A DNA stretch of 64,000 nucleotides from Thunnus maccoyii (GCF_910596095.1 NC_056544.1:13687155-13751154); one strand, 5' to 3'; positions 36,279 to 49,403 are shown, counted from the first letter of the stretch. The notes: generated by a model from the letters alone, not told the origin. Made by a program: numbers and translations.

Positions 36279-38335
36279 GTTTTTTTTATATAAAACTTTA
36301 TTCAACAAAAAAAGTACATATTATATCAGGCACAAACAAATAAACAACACAAAATTTTGAAATGAACCTCTCTGACTTTGTTAGGAATACAAAATTTATT
36401 AGGTTAAAGCAATGTTTCTTCCAGTTTATTTCTACCAAAAGTGAGTTCCAATCAAATTTTCTTCTTGGAGTGATTTTGTTTTCACTTTGAGAATTTGATA
36501 AAAATGTTTATTATTACATTTCCTGTCATATATGTTGATACCATTCAAAAGCAATGTAGATGGAGCATCTGGGATGCTTCCTCCTCCGAAACATAAGTGA
36601 CTCTTAATAACATGGATTAATCGAGAAGGAATGACTTTGATTACTGAGTTGTATTCTTTAATAGGAATTGGAAAGTTGTGTTTAATTGTAGGACAGTATA
36701 AGGCCATGTTAATCAAAAATAGACAAAATGTTGATAATATTTCTTTGGAACCACTTGGGATAAAAAAGAGATTTATTCCTAATAGTTATATTATCATTGT
36801 TCCATGAGAAAGTTTTATGAGGAGAAAAACGGTGGATGAAGCATAACTTCCAGGCAAGAGGTGATTGCTGATGAAACTTAGATAAAGAAACAGGGAGTTT
36901 GTTAGGTGAGTAATTACATGTTAAAACAAAATTTTATCAAAAATATGGCTGGGGATGAAGAAACAAAAAGAATTTGGCTTTGCCAGGCAACTCTTTAGCC
37001 ATTTAATTTCAAAAGTGTTTACAGTATCAATGAAATGAACAAGACAATCAAGACCTCTCTCCATCCTACTGTTAGAAAGTACTGCCAGTTGGTGAGTTTT
37101 ATTTTTCCAAATGAAGTCAAAGAATAAATTGTTCATTTCATTAGCCGTGGGGTCATTAACAAAAAGAGAAAGGGAAGGATAAACGAAGGGAGAGAGGCCC
37201 TCAGCCTTAGATAAAAGAACCCTGCCGTATATAAAGTCTCTTTGAAGCCAGATGTTAAAGACATTTAGCAACAAAGTTCAGTTGCTGTCTGGCTACAAGG
37301 TTTTTAGTTATATAAATGCCCAAACACTTAACAGCGTTCTTTACAGGAACATTTTCCAATAATGTATCTTCACAATCATATATGGGCAATAACTCACATT
37401 TAGATACACTGAGCTTCAAACTTGAAGATAGTGAAAACTGTACAACTAGATCAATAGCTTTCAGCAACTGATCTGTATCTTTTAGGAAAAGAGTTGTGTC
37501 ATCAGCTAGTTGTGAAATTCTTATTTCCTTATTAAATATAGAAATGCCTTTAAAATCTGGGTCATGTGCAATATTTTGGGATAATAGTTCAACAACTAAA
37601 ATAAATAGAAAGGATGAAATAGGGTAATCTTGTCTAACACTGCATTTTATATCAAATCTATGGGAGGTGTCGAAGTTACTAATCACAGAGCTATTGATTC
37701 CTTTATGAAACATATCAATAGCTCTATAAAAGTTTTTCCTGACCCAAACTTAAGACATTCTATAAGAAACTTATGTTCAATGGTATCAAAGGCTTTGTAA
37801 AAATCTAAAATAAGAAGCTTTTGAATGTACTGAGTCTGCATAGTCCAACAAATCTTAGATAAATCTGATATTATTGCTAATATGCCAGCCTTTAATAAAA
37901 CCTGACTGTGTTTCAGCAACAATATGATTAAGTCCTGTCTTTAGTCTGTTCACATAAGTCATGGCCAAAATTTTATAATCAATAGTTAGAGGAGTAATAG
38001 GCCACCAATTATTTATTAATTAAGTATCTTTATCCGGTTTTGGGATAAGGGAAATAATACCTTGTTTCATAGTTGTGATCATCTCTCTCCGACCGATACA
38101 TTCTCTGTACATACAAAATACAGGGTTCTGAATAAGGACCCAAAAATTAATATAAAATTCATCTGAAAGACCATCAATACCTGGCAATTTTCCCCTTTTC
38201 ATTGAGAAAAGAGCTGTTTTAAATTAATTAATTGTCAGATCAGAATCACAAAGTATTTTAGGGTAGCAGAATAGCAGAGATATGTTTCTTTACCTTACTG
38301 ATAAAAATTTCACAGGAACAGTAATTGAATTCAGA
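36279..38335 (-). pseudogene. L1-Tx1-like LINE, 5'-truncated and decayed reverse transcriptase
   Basis: Minus-strand frames in order encode ORF2 segments: KLPGIDGLSDEFYINFW and GIISLIPKPDKD (38,020-38,202), a LDFYKAFDTIEHKF block (37,683-37,922), RQDYPISSFLFILVVELLSQ and ISQLADDTTLFLKDTDQL (37,255-37,713, the LADD catalytic motif), GRVLLSKAEGLS (36,921-37,274) and a C-terminal block with CFGGGSIPDAPSTLLLNGI (36,432-36,716). This order and motif style match fish L1/Tx1 LINEs. Frameshifts and stops separate the blocks, and there is no endonuclease domain. The 3' end has an A-rich tail near 36,279-36,300 on the minus strand. Confidence 0.85.
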
Positions 38336-39793
38336 CGTATACAAATTATCATAAAAGGAAAAGACAAAGTTGGATATTAGCTTTGGGTCTGTTCACTGGA
38401 ACGAGGGCCAAAGGCGGGGGGTAGCAGTGCTCATGTCCCACCCCTAGAGCCCCAATACTTTTAAAATTGCTGCTCCATCCTTGATGTCAACACACAATTC
38501 TCAGCAACTGTACTTTGGTTATTTCCTGTATTGCTCTTCAATTTGATCTGGGATGAAATGTAGCAGTTATCTGTTGGGGTTTTAAAGGGTATAGGAAGAG
38601 AAAGTGTTGGTCTTAGTTGTTGTACAAATGAAATCACACTGCAAAATCATAAACATTTCTGTTTTTTGGGAGATAATGCATAATGCAAAAGAAATAAACA
38701 CAACCACAGTTTATTTACATTAAAATATACACTCCACTGTGCAGGAGAGTAGTGTCATGTCTCTCCAGCAGATGGTAGTGTCACATTATTATTTTCAAAG
38801 GTTTTTACTTCCTGGCAAATGCTCATAACCTGCTACCACAAATTCACTGATAACCTAACCACGGTCATCCTATTTCGTTTTCTGTTGTTGAAAAGTCAAC
38901 TGCAGCTCGCCGTTTGGCTCACACTACAAAGCCTTCACTATCTATCACTGGAAGTACAGTGATGAAGTAACTTCTGGTGTGAACAACAGCAGAGAGAACC
39001 TGAACTTTTGGTTAAAAGGATTTTCAGGCAGCAGGCCCTCGTTCATCTTTATCAACAAGAGTTGCTTTTTCTGTCAAACCCTCCTAAGTGGTGTTGCAGC
39101 TTCCCTGTGAGAGGCTAAGCTTGCCTCCTTCTCTGAGAACGTCTCACAGAGGAGAGTTCTTATGCCTTCAGTGCATCAAATGCCACTACGTCAACTTAAT
39201 GTACAATATATCCCTTCATTTCTCACTCACTGAACTGTAATCAACCATAATTCTCTGTAATTTTGCCACCAAGAGCTTTTCTCCATTGCAGTCTTTGTAA
39301 GGCTTTTATGGACAAACAAGCAGTTATCTTAGAAGGACCGGAGCACTTCTGAGTCTCTTTATCCACTTCTAATTCCACTTGAAGGACAGACACCACTATG
39401 ATGTTGAGGATCACTTGGTGGCTCAGTGATACAATATGCTTATAGGAGTCTAATATTCATATTCTACTTTTGTGTCAGGTTGCTGTTGACCAGGCACAGA
39501 GTGGGCTGAGACACGGGGGGGCCAGAAAGGTTAACTGGGGTAAGCCAAGTGTTGGCTACCAACAGAGACTGTGCCTGGAGCCAGAAGTGAAAATCAAAAG
39601 TCCTTATATCTTGACGGCAAAATAGGTTGGAGCACTACTGCCAGTGCGTTCTAAAACAATCCTTAAGATTTATGTTGTGCCATCTTGATCGTCTTGAACG
39701 GTATAGCCTAATTGTTAATTTTATGCAACTAAAACTTGGTTAAGTTTGAGATTGCTGTCATAGTTTGATGAAACCAATCTTGACTGCCATAAG
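38336..39793. other. Non-coding between LINE and orphan ORF
   Basis: No exon recognised. The segment includes the phrase gtgtcatgtctctccagcag near 38,755, seen commonly in fish repeat DNA. Confidence 0.4.
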
Positions 39794-40270
39794 TCACTGA
39801 ACGCAAACCTCAGTCACAAAGACTTGACTATTTGTCAAAGCCAAACACTTTGTACCCCTCTCCACAGGGCGAATTAGCACGCAATCCTGCCTGGAAAACA
39901 TATTGGAGGCCCTAACGAGGAATGTCATGGAGGGTCTTATATGAGCAAACAGATCAAACAGAACAGGCACACGTGGGATTACTGTGAGTTTGTCCCTGCA
40001 CACATCATCTGCAATACACCGAGAGGAAGGCCTAAGGGCAGTTTGTTCGGCACTTGTTTCGACGTTGCTTTTCTTGAAAGTAACATGTGTTAAGATATTT
40101 GTTCCCACCAATAGGCCTTTTCCACAACAGACATTTTGACTTGTCACAGTAGGAAAAGCACAGGATTTGTCTGTTCTGTTCAAGTGTCCCAGTAAACCAT
40201 CACAGTGTGACAATGATGCACAATACAAGGACACTAAAACTGAAGCAGCTAAACGGAATTCAGCCATCAT
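39794..40270 (-). CDS. Unrecognised 158-residue ORF with possible signal peptide
   Basis: Single uninterrupted minus-strand frame. Residues 1-23 (MMAEFRLAASVLVSLYCASL, then SHC) look like a cleavable signal peptide: short polar start, hydrophobic core, small residues near the end. The rest is moderately Cys-rich (about ten Cys) with one NRT glycosylation sequon and no recognised domain. No upstream splice acceptor or downstream exon was identified. It may be a lineage-specific secreted protein, a fragment of a repeat, or a chance frame; length alone (477 bp) is modest evidence. I do not assign a function. Confidence 0.2.
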   Translation of the reverse strand: MMAEFRLAASVLVSLYCASLSHCDGLLGHLNRTDKSCAFPTVTSQNVCCGKGLLVGTNILTHVTFKKSNVETSAEQTALRPSSRCIADDVCRDKLTVIPRVPVLFDLFAHIRPSMTFLVRASNMFSRQDCVLIRPVERGTKCLALTNSQVFVTEVCVQ

Positions 40271-41146
40271 TCATTTAGTTATTTACTCGTCTTTCATTAT
40301 TTCTCTCTGGTGACATTTATTCATTTTATAGAAATAACTTACTAGAAATTCTGCAGCAGACCGTAATATAGAAATCTGTTGTGCCGTTTGATTTACAGTA
40401 AAAAGTAACCAATGAGTCTAATTTTGAGTGTAGTAGTTATATAGGTTTCCTTTGAACTTCATGACCATGAAAATGGTTGATGCAACACACAGCAAACCTT
40501 GAGACATCTCTTAGCCATTTGAAAAAATATTCTGCACACATTCTCCAGCTGGTCTCAGCTAATTAGTGTGTTTATGTTGTATAATCTGTACCAACCTGTA
40601 CTGTATGTTGTACGTTTTGACGCTGCATCATAATTATGTAACCTCAGCATACAAGCAACAATTAAGGTGCGTTCATTTCAGTGATGGCAAGTGGAGTAGC
40701 CATTACACATCTCTGGCTCTAGATTTTTAATTGTACAAGTGGATGCGTGTGTTGAAGGGGGGAGAGAGAAAAAAAATGAGGCTGCTTCAGTTTTGAATCC
40801 GATGAGACCGATGCGGACTCTCGGGATCCGGCTGGAGATGCGGAGAATAATTTGCCACAGATTCCTCTGCATAGTGGAGGCACTATCACAGACCACGTGA
40901 GAAGAATATTCAATGACGGTCCCCGACAGACCGGTTCATCTCTGCTGGTGCTCCTCTGCTGCTGACATGGACTCTTGGACTCTGCACATTCTCAGCTTCC
41001 CACAAACGGACGCGGATGGAGGGCGACACTCCGTCTGAATGTAACCTTTGATCTTTTTTTCTCTTCTTTTTGTTTGATTGTTTCTTTTTTCTTTTCTTTC
41101 TTTCTTCTCATCCTCTTCCTCCACAAGTCAAACAGTGAGGGGGGTT
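40271..41146 (+). promoter_or_regulatory. map6d1 upstream region and 5' untranslated region
   Basis: The last 400 bases before the ATG at 41,147 become CpG-richer (gatgcggactctcgggatcc, 'cacaaacggacgcggatgg'), then a TTTTCTT-rich pyrimidine stretch at 41,050-41,120. Likely CpG-type promoter and 5' UTR; transcription start not determined. An in-frame ATG at 41,078 precedes the pyrimidine stretch but would add residues absent from the family. Confidence 0.45.
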
Positions 41147-44100
41147 ATGGCTTGGCCGTGCATCAGCAGAGTGTGCTGCCTGGCTCGGTTCTGGAACCAG
41201 TTCGACAAATCGGACCTCTCCGTCCCGCTGACCATCCAGAACTACTCGGACATCGCCGAGCATGAGGTGCGATCTGTCACCAAGCAGGTCTCAGCCTCGG
41301 AGCGCGCACCCGGGAATAACTACTCAACCCCAGACCCGCGCGCTGCCGGCTCCCCTCAGGCGTCCGCAGATGGCCCGGGGACCCGAGGATCTTTCAGGGC
41401 ACGGAAGGAGCCCAGTTACAAGCCCCGGGAGGACTACCACCCGCCCGGCGTGCCTTTCCCCAGCGTCACTCAGTACAAGCAGGATTTCAAACCCTGGCCC
41501 ATTCCCAGGAAGGATAATTTCCCTTGGATTAGTAACGGGGGGAGCAGGGCGGACAGTGTGTCGGACAGCCCCGGGAACAGTTACCACCACAGCCAGGCTC
41601 AGCCGGGGGAGGGCCGGGGGGAGAGAGAGGAGCGGGGCAGGGGGCAGAGGTGGGGGGAGCAGCAGGTGATGGAGGAGAGCAAAACCAGCTCCTACAGGTA
41701 AGATACGTCATATATAGTCTTTCACCTGTTTCAGCACCTGTCGCTGTCCACTCCATCTGAGTACTGGACCAGTCAGGAAAACTGGGAAAGGGCTTTGATG
41801 CTTAATTGGATGCGTTTTTATTAATAGTTCATTGACTTCCAGGGTCGACCCAGCAAGCCTGGAAATAGGGGTCATCAATAATTCTCTTACATATTTCACA
41901 TTCATACATGGGAGAGCTCATGCATGAATATTTGGTTTTTTTGCATTTTATTATGACTCAGAACGATGGTTCTCAACCTTCTGTGGACCTTTAAAGAGAA
42001 GCAATGTTTATTTACAATGCCCTCTCATAGGTTTCTATGAGTTATAAGCAGATTCAAATTAATCTCTTGTGACATTGTTTCATTTGAATCTGGGCCTGAG
42101 GAAGTAAAATTGTCCAGTGTATCCCAGTAAAAAAGCAACAAAAAAAAAACAAAGAAAAAAATTAAATATATGTGCAATATGTTCACATTCAGATTTCTTT
42201 CTTGTCTTGTTTATCATCTTGTGACCCCTCAGATTTTTCTAATGACCCTATGGGTGGTCAGGCCCGCCAGTTGAGTTATATAATATCTGGTGATTTAGTG
42301 TTGTACTTTCATAAAGTTACAAAAGAGCAGCAGGTTAGATATCTGGACTTGTAGTCACTAGGTCAAGCTGTAAAAAACTGGATCCTACACTTCAAATAAT
42401 GCAACTCAAGAGCATCTTTTATTAGATCCTCTTGGCCTGGTAAATGCCCTCGTCTTTCAAACTCTACATCCCTAGTTTAACACAGGCTGTTTGTAAAATC
42501 TGTAAAATGTCTGACAACCAATCCAAGACAACCGTGATGACATCATCACAGGTATTTTATCAGACTTCAGGAAACTCCCTCCAGAGCCACAGAAGACATT
42601 ATACAACTGTTTTCACAGGATGAGTAGTACTTCCCATGACAAGCTGATCTCCATGTGTAAAATTGGTGGAGTGCCCCTTTATGTTAGTCTTTGGTAATAC
42701 AGCACACTATATAGAAGTACTCAACGACAAGTCAAGATCATCATTAGCACTAGGTTTCCATCCGCATCACTTGAAAACCGAGCCTGGTAAAAACATTTTC
42801 CTGTACTGACTGTTATCCACTCTCCTCCCCTCATCTGCCTACTGATGCATCTCTCTTCCTCCAGGCAAGAGTACAGGCCCTGGACGGGGGTAAGACCAGC
42901 CAAAAGTGCGAGAAAAAATCCTCCGGCTCAATATTCCAGCCCTGGGACAGAGGCTACCCATGCCCACCCTGAGACCAGCTACCAGGCTGCCTACAGTGGG
43001 GAGGTCCACAGGTCCATAGGGCTGCATCAGGGAGAGAATGTGATCCCCTCTGCTAGCACCAACATACAGCTTGCCTCTGTCCCCCAGCCCATCCCCACTG
43101 TCCTGCAAGCCGGCCCTACACACAGCCCCTCCAGCCTCCAGCAGAGCGTCCTGCCTGAGAGGACCGAGCTCAGTGGAACAAGCAAGGGAGATGTGAGTAC
43201 AGAGAGTACCATAACTGTAACTGCAAGGCTAAAAAGCTCTTATCTTAAAAGAATCTTGTTTTCAAGTGATACACAGCTTCAAAGAGTTCAGTGAAAGAGC
43301 CACAGGTCTGAATTGCAGCAAGCTCCTCCTGAAAAGTCATCTTCTCTCATCTCCCAGGCGGCCTGTTGCTGTTGGGGCGCCTCAGAAAAGTGATACAGCA
43401 TTCTGTCCCAAAACAGCTCAAAGTGACCCAGCTGTTTTAAACAGGCCACATACTGTGTTAGGTAACACTCTGCTGGTGCTACACTCATTAGTTTGACCTG
43501 AATAGAGCAGGCTTGATGAGCCAAAAAAAGTGAACGGATAATTTTTCAACTGTGGTACATTTTGGTCAGAAAATTAAACAAACCTGTGGACAAATGTCTG
43601 TTGTAAAATAGTCTAATCATGGCTGCTCTGAAATACTTTGGAAAATTATTTCCATCACCACAAAATAGTACTTGTTTAGACATACCTTGCACTCCAAAAA
43701 TTAAATCCTATATATATCGATTTCTCCAAAAATTTTCATTGATTTAAGGAAATCGATTACAGCATCAGTTCTGGGGTTAGCATTAAATGTGCTCCTCTGT
43801 CACATGATCATTTCAGTGGAAAAAGCATACAAACCTGAAAACAAAACTTTAATGCAAGGTCAAATTGTTTTGGTCTGGTTTAGAGATCAAACTCAGCTTT
43901 ATCATGTGACTGAGCTATTATTTTTAAAATACATGTTAATTTTATTGTCAAGTGAGTTTTCCCAAAATAGAAAATTAATTAATTAATAAAAATATGTCCT
44001 TGATATTGTCCAGGGGCAAAATGACAACAGTTGAAACTCACCAAAATAGTCGTGCTATTGTACATTTTGTCCCAGATTCATGCTTCTGGACATATGGGAC

Positions 44101-47100
44101 ATAAAGACAAGCACACAAAGAGACAGATGTACACTCAGATTGACATTTGAAAACAAAACTAACTGCAATAAGGCGAGGGGATTTGCTCTCATCAGTTCAG
44201 TCAGGTTGTTCCAGATTATCGTAGGATAAACTGGGTGAGGGGACATTTTTAACCTTTCCTCTCTCCCCTCCATGGGTGCTGTGACTCTGGTCAGCTGTTG
44301 CATGACAGTTAGTGAAGCAGTTTTTGGGAATCTCCAGAGGTTTAGTGGCATCCCTTTTTCCCCGCCCCCACACCACTCTGTGCCATCTGCCAGTGGAAAG
44401 CTGGGGCTGCTCTGGCTGGACCAGGTCAGGCTAGTTTGTCTGTATGTGCACCGTGTAGCAACATAAAGCTACATACGGAAAGGTTGGTAGATGTGTTTTT
44501 GGGTGTGAAAACCTGTGTTTGCCATCTCTTCTTCAACTTTAGCCTGTTAAAGATCCCCTCAGGACACATATTAAGACATATAAAAAATACCCTGCTTGGA
44601 AAAATAATGTGTGTCTGATATGGTTTTTCCACAAAATTTTTTTTTTTTAAAAATTAACACTTTAAATTCCTTAAAATTGCATCTACTCCTTCTCCCCCAA
44701 AATGCCAGAATCTATAAATATGAAAAATTTCGCCCTTCAGCTGATGAATGTGGGATTTTAAAGTAACGGTTTCAGGAAAAGGAAATGAATGCATCAATAA
44801 AAGACGATCATCTGATTATTTGCATAATTCTCTCAATAATGACTGCTCTATTAAGCTGTGATGTCCCTCAGTGTGCTGTGTGATGGTGATGGAGGTCGAA
44901 ATGAGAGATGTCAATGGCAGGACACAGACTCTATTAATATCACTGGCCCAGTTGGAGTGAGACTTCACAGCACATTAAGAAAGGATGTGCTGCTGGCAGT
45001 ATGTTACACTGTGGGACTGTGTTCACTATTATACGCACGTACAGAATCACATGCACACACATACATTACATGTTCATTGTGCAGTTTTGTCAGTTGTACC
45101 ACAATCCGCCAGTGCGACACAAACCGGCCTGGCAGCAAATCAAGTTGATCTTAGATAATCCACCCCCCACCCCGGTCACTGGCGGCCCACTCACTGCCAA
45201 CTCACTATTGACTCACCAGCCCCCCCGCTGAGGTGTCTGACCAAGCATTACACATCCCACTCCAGTATGCATTACACTGGGTCATAGCACTTTGCTGGTA
45301 TTTGTCTGTGAGGGCATTCTCAGTTTTCGTTGCCATTCTGCAAAACTGTGTTACCACCAGCAGACAAAACTTCCTCCTTCCTTTAGCATGGAGCAAAAGA
45401 GCCGAATCAAAAAGACAGACTGTATCTAATCATTAAAAGATTTAATGGTTACGTCCCAAATAAGCGGCTGAAATCAAAATCAATCTGCTCTTGATGATAT
45501 AAGAGTCGGGCAGCCATGAAAACCTCATTATTGCTCAGATCAATTTGTCAAATTGTGTGCTCCCCCACCTATGACAGAGAAAATCCATCTTGACAGATAA
45601 AAGCCGTCTCTAATTTTATGACATGCAGCAGACAATTGTCTGATTAGAACATGCTGATGCTTTTTTGCGATGAGAGAGAGAGAGAGCGCCGTGTTTTCTT
45701 GAACTCATCGAACCTCTTGTTTAAAAACATCCCAGCGAGAGGTAGTAGTCAGCTGTCAGATGAGAGAATGAAACCCCTGTTAAACCTGAAGCCCGGCCAC
45801 TCTGGCTTAAATGATTGAAGCAAACGGCAGCTCTGAACTCTCAGCAGAGCCTGGCGATCGGCCGCAACACAAGGCAGACAGATTTTCGAGGACGGCCTGT
45901 ATAATCCGCAGTGTGTGTCAGGGATGAGCAAGACAAAAACCGTTGAATGGGGAGCGCATTTAGCATGCAGAGTGGAAACCTCAGCAGGAGACTCTTGTTA
46001 TGACAAATTCTTGGTTGTTTCATAGTCAGCTTAGAGGTTTGAGACCGTACTCTTGGATAGCCATGCTTAACGTCTGACTATGTGTGAAAGTGCTCTGTTT
46101 TCCTACAGCAGATGCACAGTGGAGGAATAGAAATGCTGCTCACAAAGGCTTCTAACTGCATAAAAAAAGGTTTAGACAGCCTGCAGGGACCATGCATCCT
46201 AAAAATTTACTTTCCTGTTGCCTTCTTTTTCACACTTCTCTTTCTCTCTCTAGTCACCTCCTAGATTCCTTCATCTATTATTTTGCTTTCTCCCCTTTCC
46301 TTCCCCCTTCCATCTACATCCCCCAGGCTTTCTCCCTGTTCCTTTCACTTGGACCTCTTCCCTTTTCCCACGCTGCCCGGGACTACAGAGGAGTGTCCTG
46401 TGCCAAATTGGCAGGGCTCTGGCAGGGAGAAGAGGATTGTGTTAAGAGCAAGGGGGAAAGGCCTAAGAAGGGTTTGGGTAAAGAGAAAGAAAGGGAGTGA
46501 GACGAGGACAGAGAGGAATGAGATACAGCGTGTGATAGACAATGTAGGTGATGGAGAATGGGAGAGGGAGAGAGGTGGAGGAGGGGGGTTGGAGCACATC
46601 ATCTGATGGATTATCTGTTAAAGTGCGATGTTGCACAGGGTTGCAGTCTTCTTTGGCACCAATCTAATTTAGGAGAGAGGCAGACCTGGCTGCTGCACAG
46701 AACAGAAAAGACGGAGTTTGTGTGTGTGTGGGAGGGGGGAGGGGGGAGGTGAATACACTCATACACTTGCGCACACACCAATCTGACTTGCTGAACAACA
46801 TGTACAGCCTTCCTCGCCTCCCACAGCGCTGTATAGTCACATTCAAAGCACTGCTGGGACAGCAAGCTCACAACCTCCAAAGACTTGTGCTCCTCTGATT
46901 GTTTGTTAAAAGCTCCCTCACTCCACTGCTATGCAAGGAAACTGAAATAGCCTGGACCAGTTTTAATGACACATTAGTCATTCCATGAAAACTGTTAAGT
47001 TTGGGTCCCCAACATTTAAAGGGAAAAACAAGGCAGTATAAAACTGTCAATGCTGTTTTCAATGGCTGAAGGCACTAATTCAAGTGTACTTATTAACATG

Positions 47101-48449
47101 AAGTAGAATAAAATTAAATTTATAAAATTACAATTTTTATATTTTTACTTGTTTTATGTTAAACTATAGTCATTTTCTCATGTCTGTTCTGACCATTTCT
47201 CATATTCATGTGAGGTAACACTCAATAAATCTTGGAGCTTTTTGTTTTTAGGAGCATAAATGTTTCACTCTTAATGGGTAATGTGTTAATCAATCTTTTT
47301 AAAAACATGTTTTGGTTAAAATAGCATGATTTATGTGTGGCTCTAAGTTTCATGTTGCACCCCATCCCACCAAAATACTGTACTGTTCCTGACATCACTA
47401 AGTGGAAATGACATAATTTAAGAGTTTGAAAAAGAATTCAAATGTTGGTGAAGTTTGATTTTATTTTTTCATACATTTTTCTTTCAAAACCTTCTCTGTC
47501 AAGCGTAACATATCCACCCTGTCATTCAAAACACACGGGGAAAACAAATTTCTAATGAAACTTTCAAAATGTATTCGTATAAAACCTAATTTTTTCATTT
47601 GGCTGCATACTAAGTGTGCTGTTAGCTTTGAGCACAGAGAGAATTTCGGCCATATTACTTTGAAGTTTTCCACCCTGTCACAAAGCTTGCAAAATATGTT
47701 TTATTGCAGGTCTGACGTATGCATGCTATGATATACAAAATACTGTATTCGGATTCAGCTCCACCCTGACTATATAGTTCCATATTTGTCACATATTATA
47801 TGAAACAAATGCGTTGAGATTGCATCACCTACCAGTGCAATAATCCATAGTAATCCACTGTGTTTCTCTGTCAAGCTACAACTAAACAAATTCATAAACA
47901 GATTAAATAAGTTTGTGTTGTGGGACACGTTGATGTAACTGCATGTTAGTTGATTGAAAAGAGGGCAAAAAGAGGTCTTAAGATGTTCAGACCGAATATC
48001 ACCCAGTTTTCAACTAGAATTCTATGTTGAAATCCCAGTTGGTGCTCACTGGGACTAGTATTCAGGCGACTTCTCAGGGTTACGGGCCATTTATTCGGCA
48101 CAGCCCAGATACAATCTGGTCAAGGTTTGAGAAGAGCTACTATCAGCAGAACAGAGCAGCCCTAAGCAGGAAACTGCACTACAGTCTGGCTGTTAGCACT
48201 CTGACAGCAGGCTTGATGCTTTTTGACGGCACAGCCCAACCAGTCTCCTCTCATTTCATGGGTTTCCAGTGTGAGCACCACAGCTGCTGCCCTCTCTGGT
48301 TTCATCTCTCTGATCACCTTAAAAGCTCGTCTTATATCCATCACTCTGTCTCTTTCTCTCTCTTGTCTCAGGAACATCTGGTTAGGACCAAGCTCCCTCC
48401 AAACCCTTCTGCTGTCTTTCAAAGTGGATCGAGGGTCTTCAACATCTGA
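41147..48449 (+). CDS. map6d1: MAP6 domain-containing protein 1 (MAP6D1), complete
   Basis: Three coding exons, 41147-41697, 42865-43192 and 48372-48449, join in phase to 318 residues. The N-terminus MAWPCISRVCCLARFWNQFD is the family hallmark; cysteines 5, 10 and 11 are the palmitoylation sites used by MAP6/MAP6D1 for membrane targeting. Exon 1 has Mn-type microtubule-stabilising modules (SYKPREDYHPPGVPF, TQYKQDFKPWPIP, residues about 89-125). Exon 2 opens with SYRQEYRPWTGVRPAKSARK, as in human MAP6D1. The C-terminus LPPNPSAVFQSGSRVFNI matches the MAP6D1-specific ending (human TPNPSAIFQASAPRILNV) and not MAP6. The start at 41,147 is set by this N-terminus. Human MAP6D1 is about 199 residues; the fish protein is longer, partly from a PETSYQAAYSGE block (about 219-230) that resembles a MAP6 element. 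The C-terminal gene neighbour is YEATS2, tail to tail. Cytosolic/Golgi and microtubule-associated in known family members. Confidence 0.93.
43193..48371 (+). other. map6d1 intron 2, with possible conserved non-coding DNA
   Basis: A 5.2 kb intron. The stretches 45,220-45,420 and 45,590-45,980 are non-repetitive, balanced in composition and lack long ORFs, so they are candidates for regulatory elements. A pyrimidine-rich segment lies at 46,200-46,380 and purine-rich DNA follows. ORFs at 46.2-46.6 kb are of low complexity. Confidence 0.35.
44577..44770. repeat. Dispersed repeat, copy 2 (shared with 24,440-24,790)
   Basis: 'cctgcttggaaaaataat', 'gtgtctgatatggttttt', 'tccacaaaa', 'ctactccttctcccc' and 'agaatctataaatatg' parallel the first copy. 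A poly(T) tract interrupts it. Confidence 0.55.
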
Positions 48450-49018
48450 CAGCTGTGCAGATCACCACCAACCGTTCCACATTGGCCGGTTCAGTTGAAA
48501 GGAATCAACAGGGGAATGTTTTCAGTCCATTCCACAACACCAGAATCTATGCAAGGGAATGTATTGTTGTGAAGCCTGCGGAGCTGCAGCGTCAGTATCC
48601 CAAGTGGAAGTATCCCAGTGAACAGAAGTCACATAGAGAAGCTCCCCCTTTTACACCCTCCCCGTTGCTATGGAAATGAATATGCATGTAAAAAAAATAG
48701 TTTTAAAGCAAGCTTGTTTTGTTTTTGCGGTTATAGACACACAAGAAACTGGCTGCTGTGTGTGTTCGTGTGTGTGTGAGTCATTTTATTGTTCATAATG
48801 TTGAGCCTGCTCCAAGAAGTGTGTATGCTTAGAGTAATTTGTTGCCCCTTTGGTGTTGCTAGAAATCTGCTTGACTTTTATCAATCAAAAAAGCAAAATA
48901 AGTTATTTATTTCTGCAGTATTGGATTAGTTCTGGAAAGTGTTGTTCAGTCTATTATTTTGTAAATCTATTGTTCAAGAAGAAGAGAAAATATATCATGT
49001 AAGTGAAATGACAATAAA
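48450..49018 (+). other. map6d1 3' untranslated region
   Basis: From the stop codon at 48,447-48,449 to the AATAAA at 49,013-49,018, with no competing feature. Contains a short (TG)n near 48,760. Confidence 0.6.
49013..49018 (+). terminator. map6d1 poly(A) signal
   Basis: AATAAA in acaataaaagaa, about 565 bases downstream of the stop codon, followed by a T-rich/GT segment (ggtttttagcgctttttctc). Confidence 0.55.
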
Positions 49019-49403
49019 AGAATATATAGGTTTTTAGCGCTTTTTCTCAGATGTCTCTCAGACCTTTTTCAGAACTGTTCTGGATGTTATTCTACATTTA
49101 CAGGATTGTATGATTAGACCGCTGATTGCAATTAACTGAAAATATTCATTGCAAAAGTACATATTTAAAAATCTCTTAAGTGTCATACTTTTTAAAAAAA
49201 ATTAGTTTGAGTTAAAACCAGCTGCTTGACACGTGTAATTAAGGTCATAACAGGAAATTGATGTTCTCTTTTATAGTCAGTGCTCAATGGATCAGTACAC
49301 TCAAATGATGAAAAACAACCATAAATGGTAATTACAGCACTGAAAAGACTAATTTAAATGAGATTATAATCCACAACCATGCTAGCAGCTCTGTGAAACT
49401 TTA

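Noticed and set aside
41078..41146. In-frame upstream ATG for map6d1
   Set aside because: Would add a Phe/Ser-rich stretch before MAWPC; the family starts at MAWPC, where palmitoylated cysteines must be near the N-terminus.
41262..41756. Long alternate-frame ORFs on both strands in map6d1 exon 1
   Set aside because: Shadows of the GC-rich MAP6D1 coding frame.
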